43,434 bases of DNA from Azospirillaceae bacterium (GTDB taxonomy: Bacteria; Pseudomonadota; Alphaproteobacteria; Azospirillales; Azospirillaceae), in NCBI GenBank assembly GCA_028277115.1, contig JANQHG010000278.1:1-43434 (forward strand), written 5' to 3'. Made by a program: the position numbers and the translations under genes. Below the pieces are notes generated by a model. The model worked only from the letters and a program-made list of their open reading frames with translations, was not told the DNA's origin and ran no database searches. Positions 9,595 through 17,950 of this stretch are shown one piece after another. Numbering within the stretch: the first letter of the stretch is position 1; the number at the start of each line of letters is the position of its first letter.

Positions 9595-10761
9595 TCACTC
9601 GACCAAACGCCAGCCGCCGTCGTGCACCTCGACCATCACGAACGATTCGGTGTCGAGACCCAAATGGTCGGTCGGCGACATCGTGTAGATGCCGTCGGCG
9701 CCGATGTACCGCTCGGTGGTCTCGATCGCCGTGCGCACGGCTTCCTTGTCGGTGGTGCCGGCGCGCTCCAGCGCCCCGACCGCCAGCATCAGCGCGTCAT
9801 AGGCGTGGCCGCCGAAGGTCGAGATCGGCTCTTGATAGCGCGCCTCATAGGCCTCGCGATAGGCAAGACCGACCGCCTTTTGCGGGTTGTCGTCGGGCAG
9901 CTGCTCGGCGACGATCACCGCCGCGGCCGGCAGGCGGGTGCCCTCGGCGGCGGCGCCGGCGCCGTCGATGAACTTCTGCGATGCCGAACCGTGGGTCTGG
10001 TAGTGCGGCAGATCGATCCCGAGCTGGCGCAGGTTCTTGGCAACGATGCTGGTCGGCGCCCCGAACCCGCAGTAAAGGATCGCGTCGACCCCAGGGGTGG
10101 TGCGGATCCGGGTCAACTGCGGCGTCATGTCGGTGTCGCCGCTGGCGTGCAGCTCGTCGGCGAGCACGGTGAGCCCATGGACCTCGGCCAGCGCCTTGGC
10201 GTTGCCGCGGCACGACTGGTCGAAGCCACCGCTGCCCGACAACAGGCCGATCCCGGAGAGGCCGCGCGCCACCATGTCCTCGAACACCCGCGCGACCGCC
10301 AGCCGGTCGGTGTGCGGGGTCTTGAACACCCAGCGCTTGACCGGATCGATGATCACCGAGGCGCCGGCCAGCGAAATGAACGGCACGCCGGCGCGTTCGA
10401 CCAGCGGGATCACCGCCATGGTGGTGCCGGTGGTCGAGCCGCCGATGATCAGATCGACCCGATCCTGGAAGATCAGCCGCTTGACGAAGGTCACCGCCTT
10501 CTTGGCATCGTGCTGGGCGTCATAGGCAATCAGCTCGAGCGGCCGGTCGAGCACGCCGCCCGCGCCATTGATCTCCTCGATATACATCTCGAGCGTCTTC
10601 AGCTCCGGCGCGCCCAGGAACGACGCCGGGCCGGTGACCGCGAGAAACGCGCCGATCCGGATCGGCTCCGCCGCCGACCCGCCGGGCGGGGCAAAGGTCA
10701 GGAGACCGAGCAACAGACCGAGGCCGAACGCGGCCCTCCGCTTCATCGAACGGATCTTCAT
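9595..10761 (-). CDS. livK: Branched-chain amino acid ABC transporter substrate-binding protein LivK
   Basis: A 388-residue periplasmic binding protein (Peripla_BP_6 family). The N-terminus (MKIRSMKRRAAFGLGLLLG, ending GGSAAEP near residue 31) is a signal peptide. The mature protein begins IRIGAFLAVTGPASFLGAPE, the standard opening of LivK-type receptors. It delivers ligand to the LivHM permease encoded downstream. Start at 10761 is chosen because GGAGGAAAT lies about six bases before it. The real ligand could be a branched-chain amino acid, an amide or urea; this cannot be fixed from sequence. Confidence 0.92.
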   Translation of the reverse strand: MKIRSMKRRAAFGLGLLLGLLTFAPPGGSAAEPIRIGAFLAVTGPASFLGAPELKTLEMYIEEINGAGGVLDRPLELIAYDAQHDAKKAVTFVKRLIFQDRVDLIIGGSTTGTTMAVIPLVERAGVPFISLAGASVIIDPVKRWVFKTPHTDRLAVARVFEDMVARGLSGIGLLSGSGGFDQSCRGNAKALAEVHGLTVLADELHASGDTDMTPQLTRIRTTPGVDAILYCGFGAPTSIVAKNLRQLGIDLPHYQTHGSASQKFIDGAGAAAEGTRLPAAAVIVAEQLPDDNPQKAVGLAYREAYEARYQEPISTFGGHAYDALMLAVGALERAGTTDKEAVRTAIETTERYIGADGIYTMSPTDHLGLDTESFVMVEVHDGGWRLVE

Positions 10762-10930
10762 GCGGGATTTCCTCCGGGTTGCCGAACGCACCGGCTTTCG
10801 TGGTTGTTCGGTTTTGGTGCGGCGAACCCGCTGCTAACACAGGTGTGAAAAACACGGCAAGGCTGTGCCATCACGGGGGGCGATCGGCCGCGAGACACGG
10901 TGTCGCAGGTTGCTGGTTCGGCCTGACGCC

Positions 10931-11028
10931 CGTTGCCCCCCTTAACCCCCACTCATGGGGTCCAGGGGGCACCCCCTGGCCGGGGGGTGTCGGGGGGTGA
11001 AACCCCCTGACCTGGGACGAAGCCCCAA
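10931..11028 (-). repeat. GC-rich dispersed repeat, copy C (inverted, shortened)
   Basis: Its reverse complement matches the first two thirds of copies B and D: caggtcagggggtttcacc, then cgacacccccc, then ccagggggtgccccctggacccc and tgggggttaagggggg. The last third (tcgagggggcagcgcc to ggccgcat) is missing. It lies between the chemoreceptor stop and the livK promoter region. Confidence 0.87.
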
Positions 11029-11044
11029 AGCCGTCCGGCGCCGT

Positions 11045-13084
11045 CTACGCCACCCCAGCCGCGCGCAACCGCGACACCAACTGGCGGTCGCTGTCCAGGA
11101 TGTGCTTGGTCAACCAGTCCTTCAGAAACTCCATGACCTCCATCGAGATCTGCACCTCGCTGCGCCGGTGCTTGTCAACCAGGTCCTCGACCCCGGCGAC
11201 CAGGGTCCGGTGCTCGGTCTGGTGCTTGGTGAAGTCCTGGCCCGCGGCCTTGGCCATCAGCGCCTCTTCGCGCGCGAAGTGGCCTTTGATGTAGTCGGTG
11301 AGTTCGTCCAGGATCTCGCCGATCCGGGCCTGGCCGCGGCCGTGGGCGATCCCGTCGTACAGGCGATTGACCAGATCGACCAGGACCCGGTGGTCGCGGT
11401 CGATCACATCGTGGCCGACCGCGATCTTGTCCGACCATTCGATGAAGCGCGCGGTCGCGGCATTGGGCGTGAGCCGCTTAAGCTCGGCGTCGGCGAGCAG
11501 ATCACCTTCGAACCCGAGGATGAGCTCGATCTGGTCGCCGTGCGGGCGCGCCTGGATCACCCGGGCGGTCAGCGGCCGCGCGATCCCGGGCAACCGCACC
11601 CGACCGACCCGGCCGGGGGCGGCGTTGCCGGTGCCGAGCAGCTTGAGCCCGCCTTGCGAGACATTGACCACGGTCACCGGCTCGTCGTCGAAGGTCGCGG
11701 AGAGACCGACCTTGTAGCGTTCGTGGCGCCGGCGGTCGGCTTCGTCGGTCGCGGTGCGCACGACATGGCTGAAGCGGTGCTGGAGCTCGGTCACGGTTTC
11801 GCGCAGCTCGGCCAGTTGGCCCCGGATCTGGCCGGCCAGCGACTTGACCTCGCCCGCGACCACGGCAAAGCCTTTGCCGGCGGTGCCGGCGCGCGCCTCC
11901 TCGATCGTCGCATTCAGCGCGAGCAGGTTGGTCCGCTCGGCGATGTCATCGATCAGGCGCACGATCTTGCCGATGTCCTGGGCGGTCTGGTCGAGCCCGG
12001 TGACCACCGAAAGGCTGTCGTCGGCCCACGCGCTCGCGCGCACGGCGACCGCCCGTGTGGTCTCGACATGACGGCGGATTTCGGCGATCGCGTCGCTGAG
12101 CGCCGCGGCGTCGACCGCGCCGGCATTGGTGCGGCTGCGGTCGCCCGCCTCGGTGCCGTCGAGCATCGCGGCGGTCGCCTGGTCGATCGTCGCCACCTGC
12201 TCGACCGCCTGGGCGACCACGGACGCGGTCTCGGTCTCGACCGTGCCGGCCCTCGACCGGATCGCGTAGCGCCGTTCGCTCGTCGCCGCGGTGCGGTCGG
12301 CATCGGCGCCGGCCGCGGCCGCCCGCTCGGCCGCGCCGGTCCACGCGACCTGAACGGCGCGCACGAGCGCCCCGATCTCGTCGCGCCGGTCTGCACCCGG
12401 CAACGCGTCGAGCGACGCCCCCTCGCGGAGCCCCGCCACCGCCGCGGCCAAGCGGCGGAGCGGCCCGGCCGTTGTGACCCCGACCGCCACCGCGACCCCG
12501 CCGACCGCCAGCGCCGCCACGACCGCCACCAGGATCAAGACCGCGGTGTCGCCTTTGTCCGTCGCAACCGCGGCGGACGGCGCGATCACGGCGATCGCCC
12601 AGCGCCACGGCGCATACGCGCGGACATAAGCAACCGCATCGGGGGCAACCGCATCGGCCCCCGCGGCACGGTCCCATCGAAGACCGGTCACCATGCCCCC
12701 GCCGGCGCGCGCTGCGGCGATCAGTCGGTCCCGGCCGGCCGGCGCGGTGGTCTCGGTCTCGGCGCCCAGCCGGGCACCGTCGAAGCGCAAAACCACCACG
12801 CGGCCGCCCCCGGTCGTTGCCAGATCGGCGATCGCCTGGCGCGCCGCAGTCTCGGCCGTCGCGCGCGCCACCGTCCCGGCGTCCGCAAGTGCGCCGAAAC
12901 GGGCGACCGTGGCGTGGGCCACCTCGACCACATCCTCAAGACGGTTGCGGCCGGCCTGCGTTTGCGCGGCCTCGATCCGGTGGACCGCCACCGCGGCAAC
13001 CGCGACGGAGGCCGCGACCGCCGCAAGCCCGAGCGCGATCAGCCGGCCACGGACCGACATCGCGAACTCTGGTGGCTCTGTCAT
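11045..13084 (-). CDS. Chemoreceptor with HAMP, MCP signalling, PilZ and hemerythrin domains
   Basis: A 679-residue protein. Order: membrane helix (12-34), periplasmic region (35-180), second helix (181-203), HAMP-like (204-255), MCP signalling core (about 330-445, with [20 protein letters not shown] at the tip), PilZ (about 450-530) and bacteriohemerythrin (about 545-670). PilZ keeps both c-di-GMP-binding motifs, RRHER at 452-456 and NVSQGG at 474-479. The hemerythrin part keeps the di-iron ligands: H558, H565, H602 with E606, H621, H625, and H661 with D666. It probably signals to CheA/CheW while sensing oxygen or redox through the di-iron site and cyclic-di-GMP through PilZ. The ATG at 13084 has AAGGG nine bases upstream. 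The MCP region is short, with few methylation-helix residues evident. Confidence 0.92.
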   Translation of the reverse strand: MTEPPEFAMSVRGRLIALGLAAVAASVAVAAVAVHRIEAAQTQAGRNRLEDVVEVAHATVARFGALADAGTVARATAETAARQAIADLATTGGGRVVVLRFDGARLGAETETTAPAGRDRLIAAARAGGGMVTGLRWDRAAGADAVAPDAVAYVRAYAPWRWAIAVIAPSAAVATDKGDTAVLILVAVVAALAVGGVAVAVGVTTAGPLRRLAAAVAGLREGASLDALPGADRRDEIGALVRAVQVAWTGAAERAAAAGADADRTAATSERRYAIRSRAGTVETETASVVAQAVEQVATIDQATAAMLDGTEAGDRSRTNAGAVDAAALSDAIAEIRRHVETTRAVAVRASAWADDSLSVVTGLDQTAQDIGKIVRLIDDIAERTNLLALNATIEEARAGTAGKGFAVVAGEVKSLAGQIRGQLAELRETVTELQHRFSHVVRTATDEADRRRHERYKVGLSATFDDEPVTVVNVSQGGLKLLGTGNAAPGRVGRVRLPGIARPLTARVIQARPHGDQIELILGFEGDLLADAELKRLTPNAATARFIEWSDKIAVGHDVIDRDHRVLVDLVNRLYDGIAHGRGQARIGEILDELTDYIKGHFAREEALMAKAAGQDFTKHQTEHRTLVAGVEDLVDKHRRSEVQISMEVMEFLKDWLTKHILDSDRQLVSRLRAAGVA

Positions 13085-13250
13085 CGACCGACCCTTACAG
13101 GTTTCAGGACACACCAATCCTCACCGCAAGGTTCCTCCCCGCAAGGTTGCACGGACCGGCGACGGGTGACCAATGGAATCGCCTCAAAACTGACCGCGCC
13201 CGGATGCCGCACCGGGTGGGGTGCTTGCCGCGCCGCCCGCGGTGCGGTGG

Positions 13251-14510
13251 TCAGAGCGGCTCGCCGCGGACCAGTCGGGGCAGGGTGCCGACCATGCCCA
13301 TCGCGTGCTGCATGAAAAAGCGCCGCGCGCCGCCGATGCCGTTGACGATCCCGAGTCCGGCCTGACGCGCCGCCCGGATCGGCGGGATCTCGTTGGAAAA
13401 CAAGCGCAACAGCCCGTCGCAGACCAACGACAGGCTCAGATTGTCGAACCGGCGCCAGCGCTGGTAGCGCGCGAGCCCGTCCGGTAAGCCGACGTCCTGG
13501 CCGAGCCGCCAGGCATCGACCACCACCTCGGCGAGCGCGGCGACGTCGCGCAGGCCCATGTTGAGGCCCTGGCCGGCGATCGGGTGGATCGCGTGCGCCG
13601 CCTCGCCGATCAGCGCGACCCGCTCGGCGACATGCGCCTCGGCATAAAGGAACGACAAGGGATAAGAGCCGCGCGGGCCGACCACCCTTAAGGCCCCCAG
13701 ATAATCGCCGCTGCGCCGGCGCACTTCGGCGGCGAAGTCGTCGTCGGCGAGACCGAGGTAGAACGGCACCCGGTCCTTGTGTTCGCTCCACACGATCGAG
13801 GAGCGGTTGCCGGTCATCGGCAGCACCGCGAACGGGCCGGTCGGCAGGAAATGTTCGACCGCGACGCCGCGGTGCGGGCGGTCGTGCTCGATCGTGCACA
13901 CGATCGCGGCCTGGTCGTAGGCCCAGCCGATCGTATCGATCCCGGCAAGCTGGCGGATCAGCGACTGGCGGCCGTCGGCGCCGACCACCAGGCGCGCCCG
14001 CACCCGCCGGCCGTCGGCGAGCGTGACCTGCGCGCCGGTGCGGTCTGCCGTCATCGCCGACACGGTCGCAGGCGCCAGGTGGTGCACCGCCGGCACCTCG
14101 GCGATCCGGGCGAACAGGCCGCGCCGGATCACCAGATTGTCGACGATGAAGCCCAAGGGATCAGACCCGAGCTCGCGGTGGTCGTAGTGGACGAACACCG
14201 GCGCAAAATCGTCGGCGACCCGGATGTCGAGGATCGGCTCGGCCCCGGGCGCCAGCGCGTCCCACACCCCGGCACCGTCCAGGATCCGTTTGGAGCCGAA
14301 GGCGATCGCGGTGGTGCGGATGTCGAAGGTCTCGGCGACCTGGTGCGCCGGCGGGTCGCGGTCGATGCACACGGTCGGCACCCCGGCGCTGCCGAGCGCG
14401 CTCGCCAGCGTCAGCCCGGCCAAACCGCCGCCGACGATCACCACGTCCGCCACCTGGTCGGGGGTCGCCGCCGCCGGCGTGTCTGCGGTCGCCGCGCCTG
14501 TTGCCGTCAT
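13251..14510 (-). CDS. UbiH/UbiF/COQ6-family FAD-dependent hydroxylase (ubiquinone biosynthesis)
   Basis: A 419-residue flavoprotein monooxygenase. It has the FAD dinucleotide-binding motif GGGLAGL (27-33), the middle DG motif in VVGADGRQSLIRQ, and the C-terminal GEAAHAIHPIAGQGLNMGL, the trio that defines the UbiH/COQ6 family. The family adds hydroxyl groups to the ubiquinone ring at the membrane; alphaproteobacteria carry several versions (UbiL, UbiH, UbiF), and I cannot say which carbon this one acts on. The ATG at 14510 follows AAGGG by nine bases. It is divergent from glnB and 166 nt upstream of the chemoreceptor on the same strand. Confidence 0.9.
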   Translation of the reverse strand: MTATGAATADTPAAATPDQVADVVIVGGGLAGLTLASALGSAGVPTVCIDRDPPAHQVAETFDIRTTAIAFGSKRILDGAGVWDALAPGAEPILDIRVADDFAPVFVHYDHRELGSDPLGFIVDNLVIRRGLFARIAEVPAVHHLAPATVSAMTADRTGAQVTLADGRRVRARLVVGADGRQSLIRQLAGIDTIGWAYDQAAIVCTIEHDRPHRGVAVEHFLPTGPFAVLPMTGNRSSIVWSEHKDRVPFYLGLADDDFAAEVRRRSGDYLGALRVVGPRGSYPLSFLYAEAHVAERVALIGEAAHAIHPIAGQGLNMGLRDVAALAEVVVDAWRLGQDVGLPDGLARYQRWRRFDNLSLSLVCDGLLRLFSNEIPPIRAARQAGLGIVNGIGGARRFFMQHAMGMVGTLPRLVRGEPL

Positions 14511-15235
<725 letters not shown>

Positions 15236-15278
15236 GCGGAGCTGCCGCGTTGGCGGCGGCCTACGCGATCCTGTCCGG

Positions 15279-15305
15279 GGGGCGGCAGCACCGCCGCCCC
15301 TTCTT
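15279..15305 (+). terminator. Rho-independent terminator of glnB
   Basis: A perfect 8-bp GC stem (ggggcggc, loop agcacc, gccgcccc) 44 nt after the glnB stop, followed by ttctt. This is the most convincing terminator in the window. Confidence 0.75.
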
Positions 15306-15369
15306 GCGACCGATCGCGACCGGGCGGGAAGGCGGGCCGGTGCGTCATCTGTGTCCGGCAGGCCCCGGC

Positions 15370-15691
15370 CGGTCTGCAGTGACGCGATCCAGCGCGCCTT
15401 GATCTTGATCCTGAATTTCAGCGACCTCAATCGCTCGCCGACCACGGTATGGCTGATCGGGTGGCCCATTTCCGCAGCTCACGCGCCAGTTGACGTGGGC
15501 TCTTGCAGGCCAGCGCAGCGGCGACATCGGATCACCCCGCTCGCCGGGAGCGACCAGGCTCTCCAAATCCTGCAATAGCTGCGGACCCTTTCGATCAGTG
15601 ACGTGCGCCCGCCGCCGCGCCGCCGGCCCCGCTCGTCAAGACGCGGCGCCTGCGCCGAACATCGCTCTCGAATGGCGTCGACATCGATCAT
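15370..15691 (-). pseudogene. ISAzo13-family transposase remnant
   Basis: Broken pieces of a transposase read in several minus-strand frames. From 15691: MIDVDAIRERCSAQAPRLDE and RGRR, then a jump directly to RRGGGR, which in intact ISAzo13 transposases lies after the helix-turn-helix region, so an internal deletion is inferred. In a second frame: LQDLESLVAPGERGDPMSPL followed by RW. In a third: GHPISHTVVGERLRSLKF, ending near 15370. The catalytic DDE part is absent. At least one deletion and two frameshifts separate the pieces, so it cannot be active. No terminal inverted repeats or target duplication were seen. Confidence 0.72.
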
Positions 15692-15921
15692 GCGCCCAAC
15701 ATCAACATATGGTAGGATAGCCCGCAAGGGAATCCACCAGATAGGCCAAACTCAATTCCGATTCGCTTGTTTGCTGACCAGTCCTTAGATCAGCGTGACC
15801 AAAGGCATTGTGTCATCGGTTATCGTCGTGGTCTCCGAGTGACCGGCTCCGTGTGGCAACTGACCCCGACCTGAAGTCCCGCGACGGCACCCCCTCGCGG
15901 TCATCCGATACTGGAGCGCGT
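15692..15921. other. Intergenic region upstream of the spondin-domain gene
   Basis: Together with 15306-15369 this completes the 686-nt gap between glnB and the spondin gene. It is less GC-rich than its surroundings around 15700-15800 (for example acatatggtaggatagc and ccaaactcaattccgattcg), consistent with foreign or degraded DNA. No gene was recognised. Confidence 0.5.
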
Positions 15922-16590
15922 ATGATGTCTTGCACCTCTACCTACCTTCGTCTCGGCATGATCGGGCTTTTGCTGGCGCTGCCGACGACGCCCGCCACCG
16001 CGGCGGAGACCGCCACATTCGAGCTGACGCTCGAGGTGACGTGGAGTGCGGCAACCACCCCGTGGGAGTTCCCGTCCAACGCCCATCTCTCCCGTATCAT
16101 CGGGGTCACACATAACAGCCGCTACACGCTGTTCCGGGATGGCCTGACGGCGTCGAGCGGACTGGAGCTGGTCGCCGAAAACGGACGGGGCTCGATCCTC
16201 GATGCCGAGTTTGCCGAGGCGCGGCGAAAAAGGCGGGTCGGACCGGTCTTTGCCGGTCCTGACCTGGCGTCCGTGCCTGGAACCGTCAGCACCGTGTTCG
16301 AGGCGACCAGCGCCCATCCGCTGCTGTCGTTCGTCACCATGCTGGCGCCGAGCCCCGACTGGTTCACCGGTGCGGGCGACATCCGCCTGTTGGCGGACGG
16401 CGCCTGGATCGATCAGATCGAGGTACCGCTTTGGGTCTGGGATTGCGGGACCGACGACGGCACGACCTACGACGCGCCCAACGCCGACACCCAACCCCGG
16501 CAGTCGATCCGCCTGCTTGCGACCCCGCATGTCTTGTCGTCGGATCGGCTGGTGCCCGCGGGGGTCGCCCGCATTCGCCGGCGCTCGTAG
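15922..16590 (+). CDS. Secreted spondin-domain protein
   Basis: Encodes 222 residues. A signal peptide (about 1-28, ending ATAAE) is followed by a single spondin domain (Spond_N). Hallmarks visible are HLSRIIGVTHN (55-65), the stretch RDGLTASSGLELVAENG, the very typical MLAPSPDWFTG (140-150) and WDCGTDDGTTY (173-183). In the animal F-spondin family this fold is an adhesive beta-sandwich that binds calcium; bacterial single-domain versions are exported or anchored proteins of unknown role. The ATG at 15922 has TGGAG six bases upstream; a second ATG follows immediately. It stands alone, with the transposase remnant upstream and a DMT transporter downstream. Confidence 0.88.
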   Translation: MMSCTSTYLRLGMIGLLLALPTTPATAAETATFELTLEVTWSAATTPWEFPSNAHLSRIIGVTHNSRYTLFRDGLTASSGLELVAENGRGSILDAEFAEARRKRRVGPVFAGPDLASVPGTVSTVFEATSAHPLLSFVTMLAPSPDWFTGAGDIRLLADGAWIDQIEVPLWVWDCGTDDGTTYDAPNADTQPRQSIRLLATPHVLSSDRLVPAGVARIRRRS

Positions 16591-16964
16591 CTGCTTTGAC
16601 GGCGTGAAAATCCGTGGCGGGTCGATTAGCCCCGGGCAGCGCATCGCCTGACGCCGGCGCGGTTCTCCGCGAAGTGTTCACGGCCCTCAACAGGCTCGCA
16701 GCCGAGGCGTCTCATACGAAATCCGGTTGAACCGTTCCGTTTGGTCGGGGCACCGCCGATGTTGGGGCGATCGGCCCCCACCGGCGATGCCAACACGGCA
16801 GACCGTGCCGGCCGATCGCCCCAACAGGATCAGGGGGCATCGCAGCAACGGGACCTTTTGCGCGGGCAATGCTATTGTCATCAAGACAATATAGAGATTG
16901 ACTCAGACAGTCGTCGCTTACAGACTGGAAATGAGCGTTCTGGCACTCGATAACAGGTGCAATC
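16591..16964. other. Intergenic region with a long inverted repeat
   Basis: A 374-nt gap between the spondin gene and the DMT transporter. The notable content is the perfect inverted repeat at 16761-16825, listed separately. The part nearest the transporter (16860-16960) is AT-richer and probably holds its promoter. No gene is recognised. Confidence 0.5.
16761..16825. repeat. Perfect 16-bp inverted repeat with 33-nt spacer
   Basis: gttggggcgatcggcc at 16761-16776 pairs perfectly with ggccgatcgccccaac at 16810-16825. The flanking bases outside the arms do not match. It may be a mobile-element footprint, a protein-binding site or a stable RNA hairpin; no T-run follows. Confidence 0.8.
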
Positions 16965-17918
16965 ATGATGTCGGTCTCGGCGCGCGAGATCTCGCGCGGT
17001 AAGGGGATATTATTGGCATTTGTTTGCCTGTCGATCCTGGGGGCCATGCCGGTAATCGCGAACAGCCGGCCCATCGACTTCGATGCCCATAGCTTTGCCT
17101 TGTTCTTGTCGGCCTGGCAGGTGTTGTTCGCGTTGCCGCTGTTTCTGGGCGAGCTGAGGTCGCGCGACCGCGGCATTTTCGCCGCCGATCTGGCGCCGCA
17201 GGCCCAGCGCCGGACCCTTTTGATCATTCTCGGCACCGGCGCGATCTTCGGGCTGTCCACGTATGTTTATGTGCTCGCGGTCGAAAAGGCCGGCGCGGTC
17301 GGCGCGGCGATCGCGATCCAGGCCTACCCCTTGTTCGCGATCTTGTGGGAGACGCTGTTTCTCAAACGCCGCAAAACCGCGGCGGAGTTGGGGCTGACCT
17401 GCGTGTTGATCGCGACCATGGTGTTCTTGTTGACCAAGGGCACCTGGCGGGTCGACGCGATATCCCTTTGGTTCGGGTTCGCGCTGTTGATCCCGTTTTT
17501 GTGGAGCATCGCCCACGTCGTCATCAAGGAGGTGCTGGACGCCACCCCGATCACCCCGGCCCAGGTTACCTTGTTCCGGGTCGTGACCTCGACCGTGGTG
17601 CTGGCGGTCGCGCTGGTCGCGCTCGCAGATACCGATCGCCTGTGGGCGACCGCGGTCTCGATCGACCTGCAAAAGTTCGCGGTGCTGATGGGTTTGGTCT
17701 ACTATCTTGAGCTGATTTGCTGGTTCTCTGCGGTGCGCCACATCCCGGTGTCGTTGGCCAGCTCGATCACCGTGCCGGCCCCGGCCTTGACCATGGTTCT
17801 GGCGATCCTGGTGCTCGGCGACCGGGTCGCGCCGTACCAGGTGGGGGCGATCGGCGTCGTGATGGCGACGATCTACGGCCTTTTGCTCGCCGGGCGCAGG
17901 CGCGCCGTGCCGGCCTGA
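16965..17918 (+). CDS. DMT-superfamily (EamA) transporter
   Basis: A 317-residue protein with about ten hydrophobic segments in two EamA-like halves (roughly 15-155 and 165-310). Typical features are the end of the first half, AIAIQAYPLFAILWETLFLKRRKT, and of the second, ASSITVPAPALTMVLAILVL followed by GDRV. Family members export metabolites such as amino acids; the substrate is not known here. The two ATGs at 16965 and 16968 follow CAGGTGCAATC. Its stop codon lies in the loop of a 9-bp hairpin (17907-17928) at the convergent boundary with the ion-channel gene. Confidence 0.88.
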   Translation: MMSVSAREISRGKGILLAFVCLSILGAMPVIANSRPIDFDAHSFALFLSAWQVLFALPLFLGELRSRDRGIFAADLAPQAQRRTLLIILGTGAIFGLSTYVYVLAVEKAGAVGAAIAIQAYPLFAILWETLFLKRRKTAAELGLTCVLIATMVFLLTKGTWRVDAISLWFGFALLIPFLWSIAHVVIKEVLDATPITPAQVTLFRVVTSTVVLAVALVALADTDRLWATAVSIDLQKFAVLMGLVYYLELICWFSAVRHIPVSLASSITVPAPALTMVLAILVLGDRVAPYQVGAIGVVMATIYGLLLAGRRRAVPA

Positions 17919-17928
17919 GGGCCGGCAC
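17907..17928. terminator. Hairpin at the convergent end of the DMT transporter and ion-channel genes
   Basis: gtgccggcc and ggccggcac form a perfect 9-bp stem whose 4-nt loop contains the transporter stop codon. It is followed by three copies of ccgtcaa (17931-17951 region), not by a T-run. It could stop transcription from both sides, but evidence beyond the structure is lacking. Confidence 0.4.
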
Positions 17929-17950
17929 GGCCGTCGTCAACCGTCAACCG

